Positions 28,501 through 36,839 of a DNA stretch of 64,000 nt are shown here, piece after piece. Both the position numbers and the translations under genes were made by a program. Origin of the DNA: Micromonospora radicis (GTDB lineage: Bacteria; Actinomycetota; Actinomycetes; Mycobacteriales; Micromonosporaceae); contig NZ_QXEC01000012.1 of NCBI RefSeq assembly GCF_003583405.1, positions 1 through 64,000 of the forward strand, written 5' to 3'. The first letter of the stretch is position 1; each line of letters opens with the position of its first letter. The notes beneath the pieces are model-generated. The model had not been told where the DNA came from. It was given only the letters and a program-made list of their open reading frames with translations, and searched no databases.

Positions 28501-28967
28501 AGCATGCCGGCCTGCCAGCCCGACTCCGGTCGGTACCTCGCGTACCAACCGTTGAGGCGGGCGTAGCTGTCCCGGATGGCCTCCTCCAAATCGGGAGTCT
28601 CGTTCGCCCAGAAGCTCCCCTGCACCTGCGGCCACCAGTCGGTCAACGACCGCACGGTCACCAACGACGAGGACCGCGCCTGCCGGTCGAGCGAACCGGG
28701 GGCGGCCAGGACGACCGGCAGCTCCTGAAGCCCGGGTGCCTCGAAACATTCGTCCAGAATGCGGTCGATCAGCTCGGTCAGGGCCTCGAACTCGTTTCCG
28801 GACGCGGTCGTGGTCAGGTCGCCGACAAGGACGATGGCGTCGAGCGAACCGCCCTCCGCGTGCAGTCCCGCGACCACCCGCACGGCCGCCTCGGTGACGT
28901 CCGGAGCCGCTGTCAGGGCAGGTTCGCCGCGCAACAACAGGATCGCTGGTTCGTTCCCCAATGCCAT
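25548..28967 (-). CDS. STAND-like P-loop NTPase with degenerate phosphoesterase and SIR2-like N-terminal domains
   Basis: This 1139-aa protein is not a housekeeping type. Residues 1-280 resemble a calcineurin-like phosphoesterase whose metal motifs have decayed: VLVGDL is kept, but GNHD reads PGSLD and the late His motif is absent. Residues 330-580 have the strand order of a SIR2-like domain (VVTSGIEPES; WYRIYDCTGTNIF; VVFVSREIGSRHLSLYL) without the catalytic Asn/His signature. Residues 655-820 form a STAND/AAA-like NTPase: Walker A NDRSGTGKST (662-671), Walker B DAVMIDDVD (711-719), and arginine finger/sensor region VLVAATIRSTRGH. The C-terminal 320 residues are helical, probably winged-helix then TPR-like. 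The ATG is 6 bp after the stop of a 3-TM gene. The DNA is visibly less GC-rich than its neighbours. A defence or signal-transduction ATPase is inferred. Confidence 0.7.
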   Translation of the reverse strand: MALGNEPAILLLRGEPALTAAPDVTEAAVRVVAGLHAEGGSLDAIVLVGDLTTTASGNEFEALTELIDRILDECFEAPGLQELPVVLAAPGSLDRQARSSSLVTVRSLTDWWPQVQGSFWANETPDLEEAIRDSYARLNGWYARYRPESGWQAGMLPGEGAVVLDAGGVRLGLAVANTTFRMLSVDAGAELATLHPQQVAMLLGDSEQRPSLDALALVAALPPTDPPPALPVPVFPIAGRPESAAGGGWNIAQSGASLLIAGRGGDGTVRLTDQRGHCLDAVAPVAGESAGPREAARSEGEPSSAAHEGEKSPRVVAEERAALFEDLDQAVATGNAILVVTSGIEPESCGEWGTELGSPDDLFEALAESLPAQTDGRVALAEVMSRLRQTDSTLVRRTVAGMLVDTGPAVNKTAMRLLLAPWYRIYDCTGTNIFAAIAARVQLDANVVVVDAHRDAPGSVRPQLEVVAMNGIAPGTSTAPVVFDIDDRGRGSRARWFRQMKADLITHPVVFVSREIGSRHLSLYLNALVGDHGPTKGQPSRFAIAPGDDPVVSWKLAGAGITQLPTGVAELARDRLGTSREPIRRGIQLRARARAVQDRNAGVQMVSALLEAAPDGDPLYLRGTDPTWGDVKEAIPASLSTLAAMLDAADAPASQRPVLVLNDRSGTGKSTTLMQLAMALYMKGLAVGWVDRATTKSSQDVFEECIDLGLDAVMIDDVDIFGAEAARLMTRLGRRGNVLVAATIRSTRGHLLDEVPGLTKVPPLRLTDEDLDALVHRLDTYRQLGKLKQVKLHAARVERLRRVCDRDLMAAMVEVITGYRFEQRVNSEFSQLDQRERNIYATVCLFEALQYEDRSLTLPQNALLQIASDGLPDLAVNRAIEGLISSRRMLVRRESGHIRTRHRVVAEAMEKSIRADKSYFRQLFEQLLLFYVQRGAGITDRNDPTRRAMVALINHRVMIKSGLSVKAVREVYNELHDYLKDDFHYWLQCGSYELEKRNLDLAATYLDTARGCEGGLDHFKVVTTWGMVCLRRANERPADGTLHAEAVDAFRELERVASQEGDRSPHTFTTIVQDGTLWLQRGAFFTMDERQGIARRILHWIGVGRRLLELNAQFRSVADHCAPALKKMVEAEEDRSIPL

Positions 28968-28973
28968 ACCCGG

Positions 28974-29657
28974 CTAGCCCTCCCTGGTCAGCGTCCCGGC
29001 CACCGCGCTTTGCGGAATCCGTAGGGTCGCCTGCTCACGCGGGCCGCAGCGAGGCACGGTCACCGCGACGTACTGGCCCGCCAACGTGGTCACGTCGATG
29101 TCACCTTCGAGGCGCTCCATCGGGGCGCCGCACAGCGAGGCGAGGAGTACCTGGCCCTCGGCGCTGAGGATGAGGACTCCGGGGCGTGCCTTGTCCGGTT
29201 CCACCATGAACAGCGCGGTGGCGAAGGTGAACACCGTGGCCATCAGCGCGATCACGGACACCCAATTCGCCCTGCCCTGTCGCCGATCGATCTGCAACGC
29301 CTCGCGGTCGGCACGCTTGAGGACTTCGTCGATGAGCGACCGGGCGTCGCGCGTCGCCCGCGCGGCATCAGGTCCTACCGGGACGGACGCGGCGATCGCG
29401 TGTACATAGAGAACGGCGGCAAGCAGCCACAGCCCCACGGAGACGCATCCGCCGGCACGGGTGATCAGCGCAGCATCCGCCAACGATGTCAGCGTGAAGG
29501 TCGCCACCAGTGCCCCGGCGAACACGGTGACCACCGACTGCGCCGCCTGTGCCCTGGTTCGGGCACCGCTGGCGCCACGAACCCGATCCGGATAGTAGGC
29601 CTGAACAACGGCCTCCTGGACCGCGCCCAGCAGCGGATCGGAGGACGGTTCCGGCAT
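28974..29657 (-). CDS. Three-TM membrane protein paired with the STAND-like NTPase
   Basis: The 227-aa protein is not recognised. It has TM helices at about 41-60, 68-92 and 131-152; a charged amphipathic helix at 95-128 lies between TM2 and TM3. A small beta-rich C-terminal domain follows (PGVLILSAEGQVLLASLC...GQYVAVTVPRCG). ATG 29657 has GAGGGA upstream. Six bases separate its stop from the NTPase start, so the two form one unit. It may be a membrane effector or sensor for the NTPase, like the SLATT or other TM partners of conflict systems; this is inference from architecture only. Confidence 0.6.
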   Translation of the reverse strand: MPEPSSDPLLGAVQEAVVQAYYPDRVRGASGARTRAQAAQSVVTVFAGALVATFTLTSLADAALITRAGGCVSVGLWLLAAVLYVHAIAASVPVGPDAARATRDARSLIDEVLKRADREALQIDRRQGRANWVSVIALMATVFTFATALFMVEPDKARPGVLILSAEGQVLLASLCGAPMERLEGDIDVTTLAGQYVAVTVPRCGPREQATLRIPQSAVAGTLTREG

Positions 29658-29721
29658 ATGAAGAAGTCCCTCGTTGTTGATTACGAAGGACTGTAGGCGG
29701 CTGATCAGCCAGCGTGGCGAA

Positions 29722-29727
29722 AGTGTA
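29722..29727 (-). promoter_or_regulatory. Possible -10 element for the TM/NTPase pair
   Basis: TACACT on the minus strand lies 65 bp upstream of the membrane-protein start, in DNA downstream of the pheT terminator. No clear -35 at standard spacing is seen, so this is tentative. Confidence 0.3.
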
Positions 29728-29772
29728 CAGAGGCCGACACCGCCCGGACCCAAGCATGCCCGACGGTCTGGC

Positions 29773-29817
29773 CAACAGGGCCCCTTCCTGCCTCAGGCGC
29801 AGGAAGGGGCCCTGTTG
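29773..29817. terminator. Strong hairpin terminator after pheT
   Basis: A perfect 19-bp inverted repeat (arm CAACAGGGCCCCTTCCTGC) with a 7-nt loop begins 8 bp after the pheT stop. There is no T-run, which is normal in such genomes. It separates pheT from the inserted gene pair. Confidence 0.8.
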
Positions 29818-29824
29818 CAACCGC

Positions 29825-32404
29825 TCAGGAGCCGCGCAGGGTGGCGCCGAAGCGTTCGGCGGCGCGGGCCACCGCGGCATCGCGGGCGGCGACCGCCTCG
29901 TCGACGGTGAGGGTCCGGTCCGGCGCCCGGAAGGTGAGCTTGTAGGCCAGCGACTTGCGGCCGACGCCCAGCTGCTCCGAGGCGTACACGTCGAACAGGC
30001 GCACCGACTCCAGCAGTTCACCGGCGCCCTCGGTGAGGGCCTGCTGGACCGCCTGGGCGGGCACCGCGTCGTCGACCACCAGCGCCACGTCGATCAGCGC
30101 CGGCGGGAAGCCGGAGACCGCGGGGGCGGGCACCACCGGGGCCACCGGCAACGCCGACAGGTTCAGCTCCATGGCGCTGGTCCGCCTGGGCAGCTCCAAC
30201 GCGGCCAGCACCGCCGGGTGCAGTTCACCGGCGTGACCGACCACCGTGCCGTCGACCAGCAACTGCGCGCAGCGGCCGGGGTGCCAGGGGGCGTACTCGG
30301 CGGCCCGCACCTCGACCCGGTCGGCGGGAATCCCGGCGGCGGCCAGGACGTCCCGACCCGCCTCCACCGCGTCCGCCCATCCGGCGGGCCGCCCGGCGCC
30401 CCACCAGCCGGCCGGCTCGATGTCGCCGGTCAGCACGACGGCGACGTGCCGGGGCTGGTCCGGGACCACCGCGTCGGCGGCGGCGAACTCGGCGTCGGTG
30501 GGCCGCCGGTCGACTCCCATCGCCGGTGGACTGCCCGCACCCGGACGGGGCTGGAAGACCAGTCCCATCTCGTAGAGCGCCAGATCCCGCAGCCCACGAC
30601 CGAGGTTGCGCTTGACGATGCCGAGCAGCGGACCGAGCAGCGTGGTCCGCAGCAGCGGTTCCTCGTCCGACAGCGGGTTGGCCACCCGCACGGCCTGCCG
30701 GCGCGGGTCGTCGGCGGGCAGCCCGAGCTGGTCGGCGAACCCGGCGGAGACGAACGGGTGCGCCAGAACCTCGACCAGACCCCGCTCGGCCAGCGACCGG
30801 GACACCGCCCGATCCCGCCGCTGCTGCCAGGTCAGCCCCCGGCCGGGCGGCGCGGTCGGCAACAGCGACGGCACCTTCTCGTACCCGTCGAGGCGGACCA
30901 CCTCCTCGACCAGGTCGGCCGGGTCGGTCAGGTCGGGACGCCAGGTCGGCGGGGTGACGCTCAGGACGTCCGGGGCACCGGCGGCGACACCCACCTCGCC
31001 CGGGTCCTCGGCCAGCCGATCGGTGCCCTCGGCGACGGTGCAGCCGATGTGCTCCAGCAGGGCGACCACCCGGGCCGGCGGGTACGCCACGCCGACCCGC
31101 CGGCTGGGCAGGTCGACCGGCAGCACCACCGGGGTACGCGGCGCGACGTGGTCGATGTCCAGCACCTCGTCGCCGGCGGTGCCGCCCGCGTACGAGGTGA
31201 GCAGCGCGACCGCCCGGTCCAGGGCGACCAGCGGCAGGGCCGGGTCGACACCCCGCTCCCAGCGCTTCGCCGCCTCGCTGAACAGCTTGTGCCGGCGCGC
31301 GGTCCGCCCGACCATCGCCGGATCCCAGTGCGCGGCCTCGAAGAGCACGTTGACGGTGCTGGGCAGGACCTCGCTGGTCTCCCCGCCCATCACCGCGGCG
31401 AGCGAGATCGGCAGGCCGTCGCCGTCACCCGCGAGGGGGTTGGGCAGGCCCGCGTCGCAGATGACCATGTCCTCGGGGGCGAGGGCGCGGGTCACCCCGT
31501 CGAGCGTGGTCAGCATCTCCCCCGGCACCGCCCGGCGGACCACCAGCGGCCCGGCGATACGGTCGGCGTCGAACGCGTGCATCGGCTGGCCGAGTTCGAG
31601 CATCACGTAGTTGGTGATGTCGACGGGCAGCGAGATGCTGCGGATGCCGGCGATGGTGAGTCGCTGCTGCATCCAGGCCGGCGTCTGCGCCGTCGGGTCG
31701 ACGCCACGCACCATCCGGGCGGCGAACCGGTCACAGCCGACCGGGTCGCGCACCTCCACCGGGTACGCCGGGACGGCGGTGCCGGGTGTCGCGGCGGCCC
31801 GGCCCGGATCCTGGTAGCCGACGTCCAGGGCGTGCGCCAGTTCGCGGGCGAGCCCGCGCAGGGACATCTGGTAGCCCCGGTCGGGGGTGATCTCCACCTC
31901 GACCACGACGTCGTCGAGGCCGACCACGGGACGCGCGTCGTCGCCGGGCTTGGCGGCGACGTGCTCGGGCAGCACCAGGATGCCGGAGTGGTCGTCGCCC
32001 AGGCCCAGCTCCTTGGCCGAGCAGATCATCCCATGGGAGTTGCGCCCGTACGTCTTGCGGGCGCCGATGGCGAAGCCGCCCGGCAACACCCCGCCGGGCA
32101 GGATCACCACGACCCGGTCACCGGGGGCGAAGTTGCGCGCCCCGCAGACGATCTCCTGCGGCTCGCCGGTGCCGTTCGCGGCGCCCACGTCGACCCGGCA
32201 GAACCGGATCGGCTTCTTGAAGCCGGTCAGCTCCTCGATGTCGAGGACTTCGCCGACCACCAACTGTCCGGTGACCGTGGCGGACAGGTCCACGACGGAC
32301 TCCACCTCGATGCCGAGCTCGACCAGGGACCGCTCCAGCTCACCGGCGGGCAGGTCGGCGGGGATGTCGACGTACTCCCGCAGCCAACTCAGAGAAACTC
32401 GCAT
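29825..32404 (-). CDS. pheT: Phenylalanyl-tRNA synthetase beta chain
   Basis: The 859-aa beta subunit of the alpha2-beta2 PheRS has these parts in order: N-terminal MRVSLSWLREYVDIP, tRNA-binding OB fold (about 40-150), B3/4 editing domain, B5 domain, catalytic-like core, and a C-terminal FDX-ACB anticodon-binding domain (SGFPPALIDVALVVDD...LAYKLTFRAPDRTLT). Expected length. It follows pheS by 36 bp. Confidence 0.98.
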   Translation of the reverse strand: MRVSLSWLREYVDIPADLPAGELERSLVELGIEVESVVDLSATVTGQLVVGEVLDIEELTGFKKPIRFCRVDVGAANGTGEPQEIVCGARNFAPGDRVVVILPGGVLPGGFAIGARKTYGRNSHGMICSAKELGLGDDHSGILVLPEHVAAKPGDDARPVVGLDDVVVEVEITPDRGYQMSLRGLARELAHALDVGYQDPGRAAATPGTAVPAYPVEVRDPVGCDRFAARMVRGVDPTAQTPAWMQQRLTIAGIRSISLPVDITNYVMLELGQPMHAFDADRIAGPLVVRRAVPGEMLTTLDGVTRALAPEDMVICDAGLPNPLAGDGDGLPISLAAVMGGETSEVLPSTVNVLFEAAHWDPAMVGRTARRHKLFSEAAKRWERGVDPALPLVALDRAVALLTSYAGGTAGDEVLDIDHVAPRTPVVLPVDLPSRRVGVAYPPARVVALLEHIGCTVAEGTDRLAEDPGEVGVAAGAPDVLSVTPPTWRPDLTDPADLVEEVVRLDGYEKVPSLLPTAPPGRGLTWQQRRDRAVSRSLAERGLVEVLAHPFVSAGFADQLGLPADDPRRQAVRVANPLSDEEPLLRTTLLGPLLGIVKRNLGRGLRDLALYEMGLVFQPRPGAGSPPAMGVDRRPTDAEFAAADAVVPDQPRHVAVVLTGDIEPAGWWGAGRPAGWADAVEAGRDVLAAAGIPADRVEVRAAEYAPWHPGRCAQLLVDGTVVGHAGELHPAVLAALELPRRTSAMELNLSALPVAPVVPAPAVSGFPPALIDVALVVDDAVPAQAVQQALTEGAGELLESVRLFDVYASEQLGVGRKSLAYKLTFRAPDRTLTVDEAVAARDAAVARAAERFGATLRGS

Positions 32405-32440
32405 GACTCGTTACCACCGTCTCCGTAACTCGCGCCCGCA

Positions 32441-33565
<1,125 letters not shown>

Positions 33566-33587
33566 CTACGGACGCGCGGCTGCGCCG

Positions 33588-33653
33588 CAGCCCGCCGGTA
33601 GGAGTTGCGCGGAGAGCAGGTCAGGCCCGCCGCCCGCCGGCACCGGCGGGCTG
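33588..33653 (-). promoter_or_regulatory. Mutually exclusive hairpins in the pheS leader
   Basis: In the minus-strand RNA the segment from 33653-33642 (CAGCCCGCCGGT) can pair either with 33640-33633 (8 bp, 2-nt loop) or with 33599-33588 (12 bp perfect). The leader-ORF stop lies between the alternatives. This is the layout of an attenuator or an RBS-exposure switch. Confidence 0.4.
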
Positions 33654-33683
33654 GCTAAACGAACGCCGTGACGCGTCCACCAT
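33621..33683 (-). CDS. Possible 20-codon leader peptide of pheST
   Basis: ATG 33683 follows a strong GAGGAGA (33693-33699) at 9 bp. The peptide is MVDASRRSFSQPAGAGGRRA, with one Phe encoded by the rare codon TTT. Its second half overlaps the first arm of two alternative stems. A single Phe codon is weak for attenuation; the ribosome site and placement are the better evidence. Confidence 0.35.
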   Translation of the reverse strand: MVDASRRSFSQPAGAGGRRA

Positions 33684-33751
33684 GGGAGCCGTTCTCCTCG
33701 TGATCTGCAGCTGATCCGACAGCTGCACATGATCCTGCGCGTGACCTCACG

Positions 33752-34549
33752 TCAGCGCTGTGCTCTCGCCGAAGCGTACAGGCAGACCGCCGCGGCCGCA
33801 GCCAGGTTGAGGCTCTCCGCCTGCCCGTGCAGCGGCACCCGGACCCCGGCGTCGGCCACCTCGGCCAGTTCCCTGGGCAGGCCGTGCGCCTCGGAGCCGA
33901 ACAGCCAGGCGGTGGGCACGGCCAGCCGGCCGGCGTCGGCCAACTCGTCGAGATCCTGCTCGCCGTGGCCGGTGGCGGCGAGCACGGTCAGGCCTGCGGC
34001 GCGGGCGGCGACGAGTACCGCGTCGGGGTCGCGGTGCCGGACCACGTCGACGTGGAACAGGCTGCCGGCCGACGAGCGGACACACTTGCCGTTGTACGGG
34101 TCGACCGCGTCACCGGCGAAGACCACCACGGTGGCGCCGGCCGCGTCGGCGGTGCGCAGCACGGTGCCGGCGTTGCCCGGATCGCGGATCCCGGCGAGCA
34201 GCGCGACCAGCCGCGGCCGGCGGGACAGCGCGGTCTCCAGCGGCACGTCGAGGTGCCGGCAGACGGCGACCAGGCCCTGCGGGGCGACGGTCTCGGCGAG
34301 CCCGGCGAGGGCCTCGTCGGTGACCTCGGAGACGGGTACGTCGGCCCCGGCGGCGGCCGCCGCCAGGTCGGCGTACCGGTCGAGCGCGTCGGGGGTGCCG
34401 AACAGCTCCACCACCGTGCGGGGGCGGGTGAGCGCCTCCCGGACCGCCTGCGGTCCTTCGACCAGGAAGCGTCTGGTGGCCTCGCGCTCGCGGCGACGTT
34501 GCAGCCGGCGGGCAGCGACCACCCGGGGGGTACGCGGCGTGAAGGGCAT
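33752..34549 (-). CDS. TrmH/SpoU-family RNA 2'-O-methyltransferase
   Basis: The 265-aa protein has an N-terminal substrate-binding domain (VVAARRLQRRREREATRRFLVEG) and a SPOUT domain with the three SpoU motifs: LLAGIRDPGNAGTVLRTADAAGA, WLFGSEAHGLP and VPLHGQAESLNLAAAAAV. It uses SAM to methylate ribose in rRNA or tRNA; the target is unknown. ATG 34549 is preferred over ATG 34552 by distance from GAGGA. It sits between rplT and pheS, a common actinobacterial order. Confidence 0.93.
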   Translation of the reverse strand: MPFTPRTPRVVAARRLQRRREREATRRFLVEGPQAVREALTRPRTVVELFGTPDALDRYADLAAAAAGADVPVSEVTDEALAGLAETVAPQGLVAVCRHLDVPLETALSRRPRLVALLAGIRDPGNAGTVLRTADAAGATVVVFAGDAVDPYNGKCVRSSAGSLFHVDVVRHRDPDAVLVAARAAGLTVLAATGHGEQDLDELADAGRLAVPTAWLFGSEAHGLPRELAEVADAGVRVPLHGQAESLNLAAAAAVCLYASARAQR

Positions 34550-34570
34550 CATGTCCTCACCACACACGCG

Positions 34571-34600
34571 CGAGGCGCCCCCCGGTCGAGGGACGCCTCG
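34571..34600 (-). terminator. Hairpin after rplT
   Basis: CGAGGCG (34571-34577) and CGCCTCG (34594-34600) bracket a loop that can extend the stem (CCCC/GGG). It lies between the rplT stop and the methyltransferase start and probably ends or attenuates the infC-rpmI-rplT transcript. Confidence 0.55.
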
Positions 34601-34616
34601 CTGCGCTGTGCGGGGA

Positions 34617-35009
34617 TCAGGCGGCCTGGGCCGCCGCGCCGCCGGTGCCCTCGGCCTGCACCGCGGCCCGGGCCAGCTCGACGATCGCCGCGAACGCGGC
34701 AGCGTCGTTGACGGCCAGGTCGGCCAGGATCTTGCGGTCGACCTCGATGCCGGCCAGGCGCAGGCCCTGGATCAGCCGGTTGTAGGTCATCCCGTTGGCG
34801 CGGGCACCCGCGTTGATCCGCTGGATCCACAGCTGCCGGAAGTCGCCCTTGCGGTCGCGACGGTCCCGGTAGGCGTACTGCATCGAGTGCAGCACCTGCT
34901 CCTTGGCCTTGCGGTACAGCCGGGAGCGCTGACCGCGGTAACCACTCGCGGTCTCCAGCAGGGTACGGCGCTTCTTCTGGGCGTTCACAGCCCGCTTGAC
35001 GCGTGCCAT
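34617..35009 (-). CDS. rplT: 50S ribosomal protein L20
   Basis: The 130-aa product starts [19 protein letters not shown] and has [17 protein letters not shown] and [21 protein letters not shown], all canonical for L20. It binds 23S rRNA early in 50S assembly and can repress its own operon. A 10-15 residue Ala-rich tail extends past the usual end. Confidence 0.98.
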   Translation of the reverse strand: MARVKRAVNAQKKRRTLLETASGYRGQRSRLYRKAKEQVLHSMQYAYRDRRDRKGDFRQLWIQRINAGARANGMTYNRLIQGLRLAGIEVDRKILADLAVNDAAAFAAIVELARAAVQAEGTGGAAAQAA

Positions 35010-35042
35010 CTCAACTCCTTCTTGGACTCAGTTTGGCGCGCG

Positions 35043-35237
35043 TCAGCGGCCGAGCAGCTTCTTGATGCGCTTGACGTCGGCCTTGGCCACCTCGACCACG
35101 CCCGTCAGCCGGCGGGTCCGAGTGGAGGACTTCTTCTCCAGCAGGTGACGCTTGTTGGCCTGCTCCTTCAGGAGCTTGCCCTTGCCGGTCACCCGGACCC
35201 GCTTACCCGTCCCCGTGTGGCTCTTCATCTTCGGCAT
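35043..35237 (-). CDS. rpmI: 50S ribosomal protein L35
   Basis: The 64-aa basic protein [20 protein letters not shown]...HLLEKKSS is the standard L35, placed between infC and rplT as in most bacteria. Confidence 0.98.
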   Translation of the reverse strand: MPKMKSHTGTGKRVRVTGKGKLLKEQANKRHLLEKKSSTRTRRLTGVVEVAKADVKRIKKLLGR

Positions 35238-35257
35238 GTGGAACGTCTTCTCCCCTG

Positions 35258-35926
35258 TTACTGGCCGCTGGTGTCAGCGGTCGTGCCGGTCTCGCCGGCT
35301 GCTGCGCTCTCACTGGTCACCGCAGACTCGGCGGCCACCGTGGCGGCGGGCTCCTCCGCGGTCCGCTCCCGAGGTCCACCACGGGAGGCCGTGGCGGCGA
35401 CCGCGGAGGCCTTGACGGCCCGGTGCGGAGCGAGAACCATGATCATGTTTCGGCCGTCCTGCTTCGGAGCGGACTCGACGTATCCCAGTTCCGTGATCTC
35501 GGACTCGAGTCGACGCAGGAGCCGGTAACCCAACTCCGGGCGGCTCTGCTCGCGACCGCGGAACATGATCGTCACCTTGACCTTGTCGCCCGCCTTGAGG
35601 AACCGCACCACGTGACCCTTCTTGGTCTCGTAGTCGTGCGGATCGATCTTCGGCCGGAGCTTCATCTCCTTGATGACGGTCTGCTGCTGGTTACGCCGCG
35701 CTTCGCGCGCCTTCAGTGCGCTCTCGTACTTGAACTTGCCGAAGTCCATGAGCTTGCACACCGGCGGGCGCGCCATCGGCGCAACCTCGACCAGGTCCAG
35801 ATCGACGTCCGCGGCCAGCTGAAGGGCGCGCTCCAGTGGGACGATGCCCACCTGCTCACCCTCGGGGCCGACCAGTCGGACCTCACGTGCCCGGATCTGC
35901 TCGTTCACGCGTGGTTCGACGCTGAT
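35258..35926 (-). CDS. infC: Translation initiation factor IF-3 (probable AUC start)
   Basis: The 222-aa IF-3 has an N-domain ([26 protein letters not shown], then [23 protein letters not shown]) and a C-domain ([42 protein letters not shown]). An Ala/Glu/Thr-rich tail of about 50 residues follows. The family's first residues ([12 protein letters not shown]) require an ATC start at 35926, which has AGGAGG (35931-35936) four bases upstream; GTG 35908 would delete six conserved residues and has no ribosome site. A rare AUC/AUU start that IF-3 itself discriminates against is the classical infC autoregulation. Confidence 0.95.
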   Translation of the reverse strand: MSVEPRVNEQIRAREVRLVGPEGEQVGIVPLERALQLAADVDLDLVEVAPMARPPVCKLMDFGKFKYESALKAREARRNQQQTVIKEMKLRPKIDPHDYETKKGHVVRFLKAGDKVKVTIMFRGREQSRPELGYRLLRRLESEITELGYVESAPKQDGRNMIMVLAPHRAVKASAVAATASRGGPRERTAEEPAATVAAESAVTSESAAAGETGTTADTSGQ

Positions 35927-36002
35927 GGGGCCTCCTCGAGTCGTTTCTTCATCGGTGGCCGACCCCCGCGGTTCCCGGTGGGAACCGACCCGGAAAGCAG
36001 AA

Positions 36003-36024
36003 GGCCCCGGCGCATGCCAGGGCC
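36003..36024 (-). promoter_or_regulatory. Terminator-like hairpin in the infC leader
   Basis: GGCCCTGGC-ATGC-GCCGGGGCC (one G-U pair) is followed on the minus strand by TTCTGCTTTCC, an intrinsic-terminator layout, about 80 nt before the infC start. A second hairpin (CGGTTCCC/GGGAACCG, 35969-35987) follows. This suggests attenuation of the ribosomal-protein operon. Confidence 0.55.
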
Positions 36025-36184
36025 CGCTCGACCGGTCGGCACGATCACAGGATCGCGCATCCGGCACCGGGACGTGCCCGGAACCGGGGACCGGACCCGG
36101 CCACCGAAGTTGGCGACTCGGGTGGGAGCAGGCGCTCCACTTTCGTGACCACCCGCTGATGCGGGCAGCCTGGTCGACTTGACA

Positions 36185-36214
36185 ACACTACACCCTCGGT
36201 ATCCGGGCCCCCAA
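36185..36214 (-). promoter_or_regulatory. Probable promoter of infC-rpmI-rplT
   Basis: TTGGGG (36209-36214) and TAGTGT (36185-36190) are separated by 18 bp on the minus strand, giving a leader of about 250 nt. Confidence 0.45.
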
Positions 36215-36281
36215 ACCGGCACGCTCTCTCGCGTGTCCCGGGCTGGCGACGGCCCGAGACGGCCGTGCGAGCGGCCGGCGA

Positions 36282-36839
36282 TCAGTGGCCGGCGGCGCGT
36301 TCGGCGAGGGTGGCCAGGTGCTCCTGGTGCAGCCGGCGCAGCGCCCGGACGCCGTCCACGGCGAGCTGCTTGTCGGCGGCCTGGAGGGCGACCATCGGCA
36401 GCAGGTCGTCGTCGTACAGCTCCAGCGCGGCCCACGGCGCGCCCCGGTCGAACCGGACACCCCGGACGACCTCCCAGGGCAGCTGGTACGAGCCGATGAT
36501 GTTGCGGACCCGCACACCGTGGGCGTCCGCCTCCACCCGGGGGCGGGTGAACAGCAGGCAGCCCAGGGCGAAGAGCACACCGAGACCGATCATGGCGAAC
36601 TGGTCGCCCCGCTGGAACGTGCCGTAGCCGTTGCCGGTCGGCCCGGTCAGCGTGGTGGCGACCGCCGAGAACAGGACCACCAACACCGCCGCCGACGACC
36701 AGCAGACCACCCGGATGCGCCGCGGCCGGAGCCGGACCAGCTCGCCGGTCACCGGCGCCCGGTCACCCGGATCGGCACCGGGGTGTGCTGCGTCACCCGG
36801 ATCGGCACCGGGATGTGCTGCGTCCCGCCGCTCACTCAT
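36282..36839 (-). CDS. PH-like domain membrane protein
   Basis: The 185-aa protein has a repeated N-terminal tail (AAHPGADPGD twice), two TM helices (VVCWSSAAVLVVLFSAVATTL and FAMIGLGVLFALGCLLFT) and a C-terminal bacterial PH-like domain (RVEADAHGVRVRNIIGSYQLPWEVVRGVRF). The family is common in actinobacteria with no known enzyme activity. Its ATG overlaps the stop of the YdcZ-type gene, so it is the last gene of a his-linked operon. Confidence 0.8.
   Translation of the reverse strand: MSERRDAAHPGADPGDAAHPGADPGDRAPVTGELVRLRPRRIRVVCWSSAAVLVVLFSAVATTLTGPTGNGYGTFQRGDQFAMIGLGVLFALGCLLFTRPRVEADAHGVRVRNIIGSYQLPWEVVRGVRFDRGAPWAALELYDDDLLPMVALQAADKQLAVDGVRALRRLHQEHLATLAERAAGH
36769..36830. repeat. 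Two tandem 30-bp repeats in the PH-domain gene
   Basis: Two near-identical 30-bp units (ATCGGCACCGGG...CACCCGG) encode the duplicated decapeptide DAAHPGADPG at the N-terminus. They are in frame, so copy changes do not disrupt the gene. Confidence 0.85.

Noticed and set aside
29714..32428. 904-codon plus-strand open frame
   Set aside because: It is antisense to pheT; long antisense frames are expected at this GC content and the translation has no recognisable domain.
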